From NCBI RefSeq assembly GCF_000332195.1, contig NZ_KB235922.1:5801322-5865321 (forward strand): 64,000 bases of DNA, read 5' to 3'. Source of the stretch: Pleurocapsa sp. PCC 7319 (GTDB lineage: Bacteria; Cyanobacteriota; Cyanobacteriia; Cyanobacteriales; Xenococcaceae). The position numbers and the translations under genes are program-made. Under the pieces are notes generated by a model that worked only from the letters and a program-made list of their open reading frames with translations, searched no databases and had not been told where the DNA came from. Of the stretch, positions 1-7,847 are shown one piece after another. Within the stretch, counting starts at the first letter, position 1. Every line of letters begins with the position of its first letter.

Positions 1-1
1 C

Positions 2-1255
2 GTTACCACTCCTGATGCTAGAGCTAACGATGTCAGCGTTTTAATTAGAGCGGAACAGCTAAAATTGCAAATTGAGCAAGGTTTACAAGTAGCTAAACAA
101 GAGCGCTCGCCCCAATACTTAAGAAAACAACTTATTTTCGGACTATGTAGTTTGATCCTAATTTTGTTGGTAAATTTTCCTCTTACCTGGTGGATCAGAC
201 AACTACGAAGATCTACCAAAGGGCTTGCTCCTTCAATCGCTTCAAAAACTTTGCCGATCGCCGATCAGTTAGCCCGCCGTCAAAAATGGAATTTAACTGA
301 AGTCAAATATCGCCTATTACAGTTAGTTCAGGTATTGCTTTGGGGTGGTGGATTTTTATTTTTGCTGAATTTATGGCCTCAAACGCGAATTATCCCTTTT
401 TTGCTGATTGCAGCTTTAAGAATTCCTTTTCGCGTCGGTATAGTAGCATTAATGACCTACATATTGATTCGTTTGACATTCTTTCTGATTGCTAAATTGA
501 GTGCCGTGGCGATTGAAAGTCAGCCCGACGACTTGAGAGTCAATCAAAGGGGAAAATTGCGGATAAATACGACAACCAGAATTTTACGCAGTAGTGTGAC
601 GATTATTTGGACTGGAATTGGCGTTTTATTTGGTTTTTGGGTTAATGGAGTTAATATTGCGCCGATTTTGGCTGGGGCAGGTATTTTTGGTCTCGGTTTA
701 TCTTTAGCTTCACAAAATCTGATTAAAGATGCGATCAACGGTTTTATAATTATTTGGGATGATCGCTATGCTGTAGGAGATATTGTTGATATTGGGACAG
801 TGAGTGGTTTAGTAGAAAATATTAACCTCCGGATTACTCAATTGAGAGATGCTGAAGGAAGGTTGATTACAGTGCCGAACAGTGCCGTAGATATTGTGGC
901 TAATCGTTCCAGTCAATGGTCTAGAGCTGATTTGAATATTCCCGTTGCCTATCAAACAGATATTGATCGCGCCTTAAATCTGATTCATCAGGTAGCCGAA
1001 GCTATAAGCGAAGATCCCGATTGGCAAGAGCGCATCTGGGAGTTTCCCAATATTTTGGGCGTAGATAATTTTAGCGATCGCGGTATTTTAATTCGCGTCT
1101 GGATTAAAACTGAACCTCTGAAACAGTGGGAAGTAGCCAGAGAATTCCGCCGTCGGGTTAAAATTGCTTTTGACCAAGCAGGAATTCCCATATCTGCTCC
1201 TCAACAACAAATATTGTTGGAGAAAAATTTTGCTAGTAAAAAGGAGCAGAATTAG
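2..1255 (+). CDS. MscS-family mechanosensitive channel (5' end outside window)
   Basis: Small-conductance mechanosensitive channel family protein of the inner membrane, which would release solutes on osmotic downshock. The frame is open back to base 2, so the TTG at 65 is not a convincing start and the true start probably lies upstream. Visible are several hydrophobic segments, then the Ala/Gly-rich pore helix (around GAGIFGLGLSLASQNL) and the beta-domain motif DRYAVGDIVDIG followed by the usual C-terminal alpha/beta region. The long N-terminal part fits the larger MscS-like proteins of cyanobacteria. Family assignment is firm; gating properties and ion selectivity are unknown. Confidence 0.88.
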   Translation, partial: VTTPDARANDVSVLIRAEQLKLQIEQGLQVAKQERSPQYLRKQLIFGLCSLILILLVNFPLTWWIRQLRRSTKGLAPSIASKTLPIADQLARRQKWNLTEVKYRLLQLVQVLLWGGGFLFLLNLWPQTRIIPFLLIAALRIPFRVGIVALMTYILIRLTFFLIAKLSAVAIESQPDDLRVNQRGKLRINTTTRILRSSVTIIWTGIGVLFGFWVNGVNIAPILAGAGIFGLGLSLASQNLIKDAINGFIIIWDDRYAVGDIVDIGTVSGLVENINLRITQLRDAEGRLITVPNSAVDIVANRSSQWSRADLNIPVAYQTDIDRALNLIHQVAEAISEDPDWQERIWEFPNILGVDNFSDRGILIRVWIKTEPLKQWEVAREFRRRVKIAFDQAGIPISAPQQQILLEKNFASKKEQN

Positions 1256-1552
1256 TTTTACAATAATTTACGAACAGTCTTTAAATAGCTATATTGCAGT
1301 AAGAGATCTCTCAATCAAATAAATTTACTGTGCGCGGAGCAGATATCTCTTCTCAGTTTCATACTTTCCCTTTCAATTTCCAAGTCTTATCAAATACTTT
1401 TTTTCTAGCGATTGGCTCTGCCAGTGCGCTTCGCGCAATCACCTTAAACTTCGAAGTCGTGTATATAACCAGTTCTGGGAACAATTGTCTTTTTTCATTT
1501 TCGTTAGAATCAATTGAAGAGCAATATTGACACTATTTAATTGAGCGCCACG
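1256..1552. other. Intergenic region with dispersed repeat
   Basis: No gene is supported. A small GC-rich palindrome-like block around 1407-1441 (CTCTGCCAGTGCGCTTCGCG core) resembles the small dispersed repeats seen elsewhere in the window. A 66-codon open frame at 1330-1530 has no family resemblance or ribosome binding site. Confidence 0.4.
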
Positions 1553-2938
1553 ATGAAGCAAATACCAACAGTTAAAAGTACTTCTGGTTGGCTGAGAACC
1601 ATCCGCCAGATAAATGCTATCTTGCGTCCTCTAGAGTTTATGGAACAACGTAGCCGAAAACATGGAGATTTTTATCAGGTAACATTTAAAAAATCACCAC
1701 CAACTGTTATAACTAGTAATCCTCAAGCGATCGAGGATATTTTTACCGCTTCCCCAGATAAATTTGAAGTTGGTAGGGGCAATAAAGGTTTAAATTTCTT
1801 GGTGGGAGACAATTCTCTACTTTTATTAGATGGTAAAGAACATAAAAATCGCCGACGTTTGTTGATGCCCCCTTTTCACGGTGAGTCTCTGCAAAAGTGT
1901 AGTGAGCAAATCGTTGAGATAACTAATAAAGTTAGTAATCGCCTAGAGACAGGGAAGCCGTTTAAAGTTCGTTCCCTAACGCAAGAAATTACGCTACGAG
2001 TAATTTTGAGTGTGGTATTTGGGATTGATTCTGGAGCAAGATCTGAACGCTTGCGAGAATTATTAACTACACTTTTGGAAACTTTTAATACTCCATTAAA
2101 CTCAAGTTTGATATTTTTTCCTTTTTTACAACAAGATTGGGGAAAATTTAGTCCTTGGGGTCGGTTTCTACTGTTAAAACAAGAAATTAAAACTTTAATT
2201 TACGCCGAAATAGCAGAAAGACGTGAATTATTAGCTGCCAATCAATTAGAAAATAAAGATATTTTTAGTTTGTTGCTATTAGCCAAAGATGAAAATGGCG
2301 CAGGAATGACAGATGAAGAATTACATGATGAGTTGATAACTTTATTGTTTGCTGGACATGAAACTACTGCCTCAGCTTTAGCTTGGCTTTTTTATTGGGT
2401 TCATTATCTTCCAGAGGTACAAGACAAGTTGCGCTTTGAATTGAATTCTTGGGATCAAAGCTCAAACTATCAATCAATCAATAACTTAACTTATTTAAAT
2501 GCAGTAATTTCTGAAACTCTACGAATTTATCCCATTGCTGCGGGAACTTTTGCTCGCCTACTTACCCAACCAATGTCAATTATGGGATACGATTTTGAAC
2601 CTGATACTTGGTTGATGATTTCTATTTATTCTCTGCACCATCGAGAAGATTTATATCCTAATTCTAAACAATTTGAGCCGCAAAGATTTTTGCAGAAAAC
2701 TTATTCTAGTTATGAGTATATTCCTTTTGGGGGAGGCAATCGCCGTTGTATTGGTTCGGCTTTAGCATTACTAGAAATGAAATTAGTAACGGCTACAATT
2801 TTATCGCGCTTCCAATTAAGGTTAATAAGCGATCGCGGAGCTAGCCGAAGGCATCGCCCTATGTTACCAGTGCGCCGTGGTTTAACTATTGCCCCTCCAG
2901 CCTCTTTTAAAATGATGATTGAAAGTAAAATTGACTAA
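1553..2938 (+). CDS. Cytochrome P450 (CYP110-like)
   Basis: Heme-thiolate monooxygenase. Visible P450 signatures: I-helix oxygen-binding motif AGHETTAS, K-helix ETLR (ExxR), FEPQRF, and the heme loop FGGGNRRCIG with the axial Cys near residue 399. The length (about 461 residues) and N-terminus fit the soluble cyanobacterial CYP110 group, often linked to fatty acid or terpenoid hydroxylation; the substrate here is not predictable. ATG at 1553 is preferred over TTG at 1541 because the protein then starts MKQ as in relatives. Odd feature: a 30-bp dispersed repeat (2829-2858) is in frame near the C-terminus and encodes DRGASRRHRP. It lies beyond the heme loop, so the enzyme may still fold. Confidence 0.9.
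   Translation: MKQIPTVKSTSGWLRTIRQINAILRPLEFMEQRSRKHGDFYQVTFKKSPPTVITSNPQAIEDIFTASPDKFEVGRGNKGLNFLVGDNSLLLLDGKEHKNRRRLLMPPFHGESLQKCSEQIVEITNKVSNRLETGKPFKVRSLTQEITLRVILSVVFGIDSGARSERLRELLTTLLETFNTPLNSSLIFFPFLQQDWGKFSPWGRFLLLKQEIKTLIYAEIAERRELLAANQLENKDIFSLLLLAKDENGAGMTDEELHDELITLLFAGHETTASALAWLFYWVHYLPEVQDKLRFELNSWDQSSNYQSINNLTYLNAVISETLRIYPIAAGTFARLLTQPMSIMGYDFEPDTWLMISIYSLHHREDLYPNSKQFEPQRFLQKTYSSYEYIPFGGGNRRCIGSALALLEMKLVTATILSRFQLRLISDRGASRRHRPMLPVRRGLTIAPPASFKMMIESKID
2829..2858 (+). repeat. Small dispersed repeat inside P450 gene
   Basis: Begins with HIP1 GCGATCGC, continues GGAGCTAGCCGAAG and ends GCATCGCC. A diverged copy interrupted by 17 bases lies at 3877-3926 in the next gene. Both are read in frame as Ser/Arg/His-rich peptides. 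Confidence 0.75.
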
Positions 2939-2968
2939 GAGAGCAAGTTCTGAAATAAAGGGCTTTGC

Positions 2969-3382
2969 CCTAGAACACCGATTCAGTAATCAAAAACTAA
3001 GGCTGGTTTACTGTTGAGCAACTTAAATAACTTGTAAAAAGACTGAAGACAATTCGCGATTGTTGCTTGCGAATTATTGTAAAGCTTGGCGGGTATCTAA
3101 CGGCAGTAAATTTGATAAATCTGCTTTCGTCTTAAATTGGGAATCGGGGACAATTACCTGTCCCAATCAGGTCAGTTTACCATGCACGTGAAGGAGGCAA
3201 AGTGCAATTTCCTGAAGCTACCTGTCTCAATTGTCCTCTGCGAAAAAACTTATTTGACCTACGTCGCACAGGGGTTGTTCATAATCTTCATGTACTGGTA
3301 AGACTTTTGAAAGATGACCCAGAGCTATTTGCTTCTGAATCAGGCACTGCCTAGTTTTCGATTACTGAATCGGTGTTCTAGG
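2969..3382 (+). mobile_element. Degenerate insertion sequence remnant with 23-bp inverted repeats
   Basis: Perfect 23-bp inverted repeats lie at 2969-2991 and 3360-3382 (outer part CCTAGAACACCGATTCAG). Weaker similarity extends inward (AAAACTA). Plus-strand translation of the interior around 3200-3350 gives PEATCLNCPLR, then RRTGVVHNLH. This resembles the Cys-rich CxxCPLR segment of IS1182-type transposases followed by their basic block. The transposase is far too short and broken to be active. The family call is tentative; the inverted repeats are certain. Confidence 0.7.
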
Positions 3383-3515
3383 AACGGAGTTTAGCTGTAA
3401 ATTTCCAATAAGTTTCATCAAATAATTAAAATTTCTGCATAAAAAATAACTGTGGTAACTAAGTAACTTATAGGATCATATTGAACTCTTTTAGTAAACA
3501 TTCATAATAAGCCAC

Positions 3516-4874
3516 ATGAATGCTGATGAAGCTCTGGCAATAGTCGATCGCCTTCTAGGCTCAGAAAAACTAAATAATCTGCAAGAACTTATTTTTCTTC
3601 AATCTTGGCAGCATATGACTTATCAAGAAATTGCTGCCAAATATGCCTATAGCGATGACTATATCAGAGATAATGGTGCTCAACTTTGGCAATTACTATC
3701 AAGAATATTTAACGAAAAAATTAATAAAACTAACTTTAAATCTGTTATTGAAAGACATCTACGACAACAAAAGATTGTCACTAGTAATAATAATCAAGAT
3801 TGGGAAGAAGCAATTGATGTCTCTTTTTTCTACGGACGAGAGCAAGAGTTAGAACTACTTCAAAAATGGATAATTGGCGATCGCGAAGCTAGCACCAAAC
3901 TATGCGGCACAAGCCGAAGGCATCGCTGTAGGATGATAGGTATTTTTGGTATGGGGGGGATGGGCAAAACTTCACTAGCGGCAAAATTAGCCCAACAGAT
4001 TGCCTCAGAATTTGATTTTATTATCTGGCGATCGCTACGTAATGAAACATCTCTTGAAAAACTGCTTACTAGTATTGTGGATTTTATCGCTCAACAGGTG
4101 GGGATAGAAATAAGTTGGCCTCCAGATATTGGCAGTAGGATTTCTTTACTGATTGAATACTTACGATCTTATCGCTGCCTAATAATATTAGATAACGGAG
4201 AGACAATTTTACAAAGTGGTATTATCTGCGGTAATTATCGCGAAGAGTATCAAGACTACCGAAAACTTTTCCAACTTTTGGGAGCAATTTCCGTTGAGAG
4301 TTGTGTAATTTTAACCAGTCGAGAAAAACTCCAAGAATTTAGTTCCCTCGAAGGAAACGCAACATCAGTTCGTTCGCTACAAATAAAAGGACTGGGAGCC
4401 GAAGTAAGTCGTAACATCTGTCAACTTAAGGGGGAGTTTCGCGGTTTGGAACAAGATTGGCAAACTCTAACGGATAACTATAGTGGCAATCCTTTGGCAT
4501 TGAAGATTGTAGCTGCCACAATTAAAGATTTATTTGATGGTGATGTTAATCAATTTCTGCAACAGGAGATCATCTTTTTTGATGATCTGGCAGATTTGCT
4601 GGAGGAGCAATTTGTTCGGCTATCTCGGTTAGAACAAGAAATCATGTATTGGCTGGCGATTGTCAGAGAACCAATATCTCTGCAAAAATTACAACAGGAT
4701 TTATTATCATCTTTCCCCCCAAAGAAACTAATCGAAGCCGTTAAATCTTTGATTAGGCGATCGTTGATTGAAAATACGGCAACAGGTTTTACTCAACAAC
4801 CAATATTTAGAGAATATCTTCTCATCCGACAAAGCGAGAAAATTGCAGCAGAGCTCGAAATAGAGTGCTGTTGA
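3516..4874 (+). CDS. Short NB-ARC/STAND ATPase
   Basis: Signal-transduction ATPase of the NB-ARC (STAND) class. Residues 1-85 look like the helix-turn-helix-like N-terminal domain common in cyanobacterial NB-ARC proteins (MTYQEIAAKYAYSDDYIRDN). Walker A is GMGGMGKTS near residues 147-155, Walker B is CLIILDN, then a sensor-like region with ILTSR and an NPLALKI (GLPL-like) motif, then a winged-helix segment. The protein ends at 452 residues just after the winged helix, whereas many relatives carry long WD40 or TPR sensor arrays. It may be naturally short or have lost its sensor. A dispersed repeat (3877-3926) inserts extra residues just before the P-loop. Confidence 0.8.
   Translation: MNADEALAIVDRLLGSEKLNNLQELIFLQSWQHMTYQEIAAKYAYSDDYIRDNGAQLWQLLSRIFNEKINKTNFKSVIERHLRQQKIVTSNNNQDWEEAIDVSFFYGREQELELLQKWIIGDREASTKLCGTSRRHRCRMIGIFGMGGMGKTSLAAKLAQQIASEFDFIIWRSLRNETSLEKLLTSIVDFIAQQVGIEISWPPDIGSRISLLIEYLRSYRCLIILDNGETILQSGIICGNYREEYQDYRKLFQLLGAISVESCVILTSREKLQEFSSLEGNATSVRSLQIKGLGAEVSRNICQLKGEFRGLEQDWQTLTDNYSGNPLALKIVAATIKDLFDGDVNQFLQQEIIFFDDLADLLEEQFVRLSRLEQEIMYWLAIVREPISLQKLQQDLLSSFPPKKLIEAVKSLIRRSLIENTATGFTQQPIFREYLLIRQSEKIAAELEIECC
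3877..3926 (+). repeat. Small dispersed repeat inside NB-ARC gene
   Basis: GCGATCGCGAAGCTAGC, 17 unrelated bases, then AAGCCGAAGGCATCGC. It matches the two halves of the repeat at 2829-2858 and stays in frame, adding about 16 residues ahead of the P-loop. Confidence 0.65.
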
Positions 4875-4881
4875 ACGTAAG

Positions 4882-5490
4882 TTAGGATTTTTTTATTCCT
4901 TTAGACATAATTCTAGTGGCTTTTTGAGCCAATTCTACTATTGAAGCAGAATCGGATATCATCAGCTGACTATCTATTGCTAACATCGATACACCATGTA
5001 CTAGTGACCAACAAACACGAGCTAATTGTAGAGAATCTTCTGTATTAAATACTTTCGCCTCTTGACCTGCTTTAATTGCATTGAGTAGAACGTTAAAAGA
5101 ATCATTTGATACTTGATCAAGCTGAGGATATTGTTCGTAGTTTCTTTGACAATCACTAAACATTACGCGATAGTATGCCTGATTATTTATTGCATACTTT
5201 ACATACGCAACACCAAGTATTTCTAATCTCTTTTGGACATCATCTGGGCTATCAACGAGTGCTTTTTGTAGAGCTTGATGTAATTGGGTAAATCCGATTT
5301 CAGCGATCGCAACTAACAAACTTTCCTTATCTGGAAAGTGACGATAGGGAGCATTATGAGAAACGCCAATACGTCGCGCAATTCCCCGTAACGACAAACT
5401 AAAAATATTTTCTTTGTCGATCCAAGCTAAAGCCTCTTCAATTATTGTTTGACGTAAATCGCCGTGATGATAATTCTCTTTTGCTGTCAT
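4882..5490 (-). CDS. TetR/AcrR-family transcriptional regulator
   Basis: DNA-binding repressor-type regulator, 202 residues. The N-terminal TetR helix-turn-helix is clear (FSLSLRGIARRIGVSHNAPYRHFPDKESLL, about residues 30-60); the C-terminal ligand domain ending in WSLVHGVSML resembles the WHG-type C-terminal domain. It is divergent from the gene at 5599 with a 108-bp shared upstream region holding two near-identical 20-bp sites (5533-5552, 5563-5582) that are likely its operators. It converges with the NB-ARC gene, with a 7-bp gap. The ligand is unknown. Confidence 0.9.
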   Translation of the reverse strand: MTAKENYHHGDLRQTIIEEALAWIDKENIFSLSLRGIARRIGVSHNAPYRHFPDKESLLVAIAEIGFTQLHQALQKALVDSPDDVQKRLEILGVAYVKYAINNQAYYRVMFSDCQRNYEQYPQLDQVSNDSFNVLLNAIKAGQEAKVFNTEDSLQLARVCWSLVHGVSMLAIDSQLMISDSASIVELAQKATRIMSKGIKKS

Positions 5491-5532
5491 GGTTTTATTT
5501 TACAGATCATTAGCTTTTTTAAATCTCAAGCT

Positions 5533-5582
5533 TGTTGACACTGACAACATACTTTTTTAAAATGTGGACATTGACAACATAC
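5533..5582. promoter_or_regulatory. Paired operator-like repeats between divergent genes
   Basis: TGTTGACACTGACAACATAC at 5533-5552 and TGTGGACATTGACAACATAC at 5563-5582 match at 18 of 20 positions and start exactly 30 bp apart, about three helical turns. The first contains an imperfect palindrome TGTTG-N7-CAACA. Each also holds a TTGACA hexamer that could be a -35 element. Position and symmetry fit binding by the adjacent TetR protein. Confidence 0.65.
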
Positions 5583-5598
5583 AGTTCTGGAGATTATC

Positions 5599-6024
5599 AT
5601 GAATCACGCTTCTTATCAGATCGATTTACCTCAAGATACCAATGTTGTAGTATTTCTCAATGGTATAAAAGCGTTGAATCTTAAAGGCTTTTTTTGGCTA
5701 TGGCAACAAATATTGACCGCCAAAATGACTAGTGTCAAATCAGTGCGGGGATGTGTAGAGACAAAACTGAGCATTTGTAGTCCTAAAGAAGTAGTGATTA
5801 TCAGCTATTGGCAAGATCAAGTGAGTTTAATAGAGTTTTTTCATAGTCCTCTACATCGCCGGATGATGAAAAACATGATGGAGATTATTGCCACAGATCA
5901 AAAAGCGATCGCCGTGTTTAATGAGACTTATCGACCTCTCCGTAGCGGTAGATATTTCAATGAACCTCAAGGATTGGCAAAAATTTATCCTGCGATCGCG
6001 CAAGCCAAAGCAATAGCAAAGTAG
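5599..6024 (+). CDS. Small DUF4188/ABM-like protein, probable TetR target
   Basis: A 141-residue protein with an alpha+beta pattern suggesting a ferredoxin-like ABM/DUF4188 fold: an N-terminal strand (VVVFLNGIKAL), a helix, the segment VVIISYWQDQVSLIEFFHSPLHRRM typical of heme- or monooxygenase-like dimeric barrel proteins, and a C-terminal YRPLRSGRY. No catalytic residue is recognised. The ATG is preceded by GGAG at 5589. The gene is divergent from the TetR gene and sits directly downstream of the paired operator-like repeats, so it is probably regulated by it. Enzymatic role unknown. Confidence 0.72.
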   Translation: MNHASYQIDLPQDTNVVVFLNGIKALNLKGFFWLWQQILTAKMTSVKSVRGCVETKLSICSPKEVVIISYWQDQVSLIEFFHSPLHRRMMKNMMEIIATDQKAIAVFNETYRPLRSGRYFNEPQGLAKIYPAIAQAKAIAK

Positions 6025-6066
6025 ATGAACTTATTTGGACTTAAAGCTCGATTAAAAAAGTAGTGC

Positions 6067-7161
6067 TTACGGAGTTAGAGTCATACTGTAGGTAGTTAAA
6101 ATTCCGATGCAATTGGCGATCGCACCCAGGTGGGCAATTTCATAACCGTGAGTATTTTGAGTCGGAAAACTTAAACAAGCTCCTCTAGAGACATGACCGA
6201 ATTTCATAGCGATCGAAGCATCACTACCAAAACCATCGAGAACAGCTAACTGAAGGGGAATATCTGCTTTGCTAGCTGCTGAACGAATCTCAGCATTTAA
6301 AAATTCATCATACATACCGTAGTTATCTTGAGAGAGCAACACGGGGGCTATTCCCGATTCGATGGGATATTCATCGGCTAAGGGGCAAATTTCTAAAGCA
6401 ATTAAGGCATCTAAAGCCTGGTTCTGTGTAAAATATAGGGCGCCAATTGCTCCTACTTCTTCTTTCGCCGAAGCCACTAGATAGATATCTACAGGTGGAT
6501 TAGTTATTTTAGAAGCTAGTGCCAATAAAATAGCTACCGAAGCTTTATTATCTAAAGTATAACTAGCAATATAATCGTTAAGGCGAAAAGGTTTTTTACG
6601 ATGTTTTCCGACTACAACTCTAGTACCTGGGCGCACTCCTGAAGCAGTTAATTCTTCTATACTACATTTAGTTTCTACCCATGCATCCTCCCACATTAAA
6701 GGAGTATCTAGTTGTTGTGCTTTCTGTGGAGATTCATGAGAAACATGGCGCGAACCAAAAGACAAGATACCGCTAATAACTTCTTGATCGCCCAAGATAT
6801 CAACTACCCCTTCCCCATATACCCAGGGAAAAGATCCACCTAAACGACGTACTTGCAAACAACCATCAGCATCAACAGATTTAACAATCATGCCAATCTC
6901 ATCTTTATGGGCAGTAATTGCGATTGCACCTTGGGCGGTGGCTTTGTCAATCGCTCGATCAGAGTTTTGACCGGGAATTTTGGCAATCACATTTCCTGCT
7001 CGATCCTGCCAATTTTCAACTTTTAAAGCTGTAAACTGCTCTAGTAAAGCCCGATCAATCTCGGTTTCTACTCCACTGGGAGAATGATAAAGAACTAATT
7101 CCTGGATTTTGTTAAATAGAGAATCATAATCTATCCCAGCTTGTTTCCCATTGGTTTCCAT
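6067..7161 (-). CDS. M42-family metal-dependent aminopeptidase
   Basis: Cytosolic co-catalytic metallopeptidase of the M42 (glutamyl aminopeptidase/endoglucanase M) family. Metal-binding and catalytic motifs are visible in order: ITAHKDEIG (His/Asp ligands), LDNKAS (bridging Asp), SAKEEVGAIGA (catalytic Glu pair), EICPLADE, and the C-terminal THGYE (His ligand). The ATG at 7161 (METNGKQ) is preferred; the open frame extends to 7236 but the extra 25 residues do not look like the family. Tandem heptamers begin about 100 bp upstream. Likely trims peptides; substrate preference unknown. Confidence 0.88.
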   Translation of the reverse strand: METNGKQAGIDYDSLFNKIQELVLYHSPSGVETEIDRALLEQFTALKVENWQDRAGNVIAKIPGQNSDRAIDKATAQGAIAITAHKDEIGMIVKSVDADGCLQVRRLGGSFPWVYGEGVVDILGDQEVISGILSFGSRHVSHESPQKAQQLDTPLMWEDAWVETKCSIEELTASGVRPGTRVVVGKHRKKPFRLNDYIASYTLDNKASVAILLALASKITNPPVDIYLVASAKEEVGAIGALYFTQNQALDALIALEICPLADEYPIESGIAPVLLSQDNYGMYDEFLNAEIRSAASKADIPLQLAVLDGFGSDASIAMKFGHVSRGACLSFPTQNTHGYEIAHLGAIANCIGILTTYSMTLTP

Positions 7162-7259
7162 AGCTTTGTCACAATTTAGTTGGATGCCAATGAATATATC
7201 ACTGAAAAGCAGGGTGAGCGGAATTTGCGGTGGCAAAAATCAATTTTCGCGTTGTTTGA

Positions 7260-7308
7260 GTAAAAAGTAACGAGTAAAAAGTAACGAGTAAAAAGTAACG
7301 AGTAACGA
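7260..7308 (+). repeat. Heptanucleotide tandem array (GTAACGA/GTAAAAA)
   Basis: Seven 7-bp units alternate GTAAAAA and GTAACGA. It ends one base before the stop codon of the minus-strand four-helix-bundle gene. The inverse-orientation counterpart is at 7735-7769. Confidence 0.9.
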
Positions 7309-7674
7309 TTATTTATTTTTAAGCTTTTTAATAGTACTAATTAGTATCCGAATTATGCTATTGATTTCATCAATCATCGAGCTGAACTTCTTTGATGATA
7401 TAATTCCCGATTGAATCATTATATCAATCCAATATCGGGTTTCACTGGCTTCTTTTAAAGCTATAGAATACTTCGAGACAAAGTCAGCTCTTGACTGTGC
7501 AAACTCCCCTTCTGCAAGATTCGCTCCAATGCTTGTACTCGCTCTTAGAAATTGTTTTGCCAACACTTTACCTGCATCATCAAAGTGTCTCTTGTTTAAT
7601 TCTGTGTAGGCTTTAATAGCTCTAATAGCAAATAACTTACTTCTATCTTGTATTGAAATGTTATTATTATTCAT
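7309..7674 (-). CDS. Four-helix bundle protein (23S rRNA intervening-sequence type)
   Basis: About 121 residues, all helical, matching the four-helix bundle/IVP family: conserved FLRASTSIGANLAEGEFAQS segment, then SKYSIALKEASETRYWIDI. In other bacteria such proteins can be encoded within 23S rRNA intervening sequences, but many free-standing copies exist and their function is unknown. ATG at 7674 (MNNNNIS) is chosen over the upstream TTG at 7713. The gene is tightly bracketed by inverted heptamer arrays (7260-7308 and 7735-7769), suggesting a repeat-bounded cassette. Confidence 0.82.
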   Translation of the reverse strand: MNNNNISIQDRSKLFAIRAIKAYTELNKRHFDDAGKVLAKQFLRASTSIGANLAEGEFAQSRADFVSKYSIALKEASETRYWIDIMIQSGIISSKKFSSMIDEINSIIRILISTIKKLKNK

Positions 7675-7734
7675 GATGAAAAATTGATCGTAGTAACTCA
7701 ATTTTATCATCAACGAGTAGCAGCTTAATTGCCG

Positions 7735-7769
7735 TTACTCGTTACTTTTTACTCGTTACTCATTACTTA
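7735..7769 (+). repeat. Heptanucleotide tandem array (TTACTCG)
   Basis: Five units: TTACTCG, TTACTTT, TTACTCG, TTACTCA, TTACTTA. It is the reverse complement type of the array at 7260-7308, so the two arrays form an inverted pair around the gene between them. It runs into the 66-bp direct repeat 7751-7816. Confidence 0.88.
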
Positions 7770-7816
7770 CGAGCAATCAAATAAACTTGTCCTAACGTAA
7801 CTTTGTACGGCTATAT
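7751..7816 (+). repeat. 66-bp direct repeat, copy 1
   Basis: Identical over 66 bp to 8897-8962. It starts within the heptamer array (ACTCGTTACTCATTAC) and continues through GAGCAATCAAATAAACTTG to GTACGGCTATAT. The pair flanks the aldo/keto reductase gene. Confidence 0.9.
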
Positions 7817-7847
7817 GTCAAAGTATATTCCTTGAAAAACCCTACTG

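Noticed and set aside
1330-1530. Open frame of 66 codons
   Set aside because: No ribosome site, no family resemblance, and it overlaps a dispersed repeat; treated as noise.
7309-7674. 23S rRNA intervening sequence
   Set aside because: The gene belongs to the IVP-like family but no rRNA sequence flanks it.
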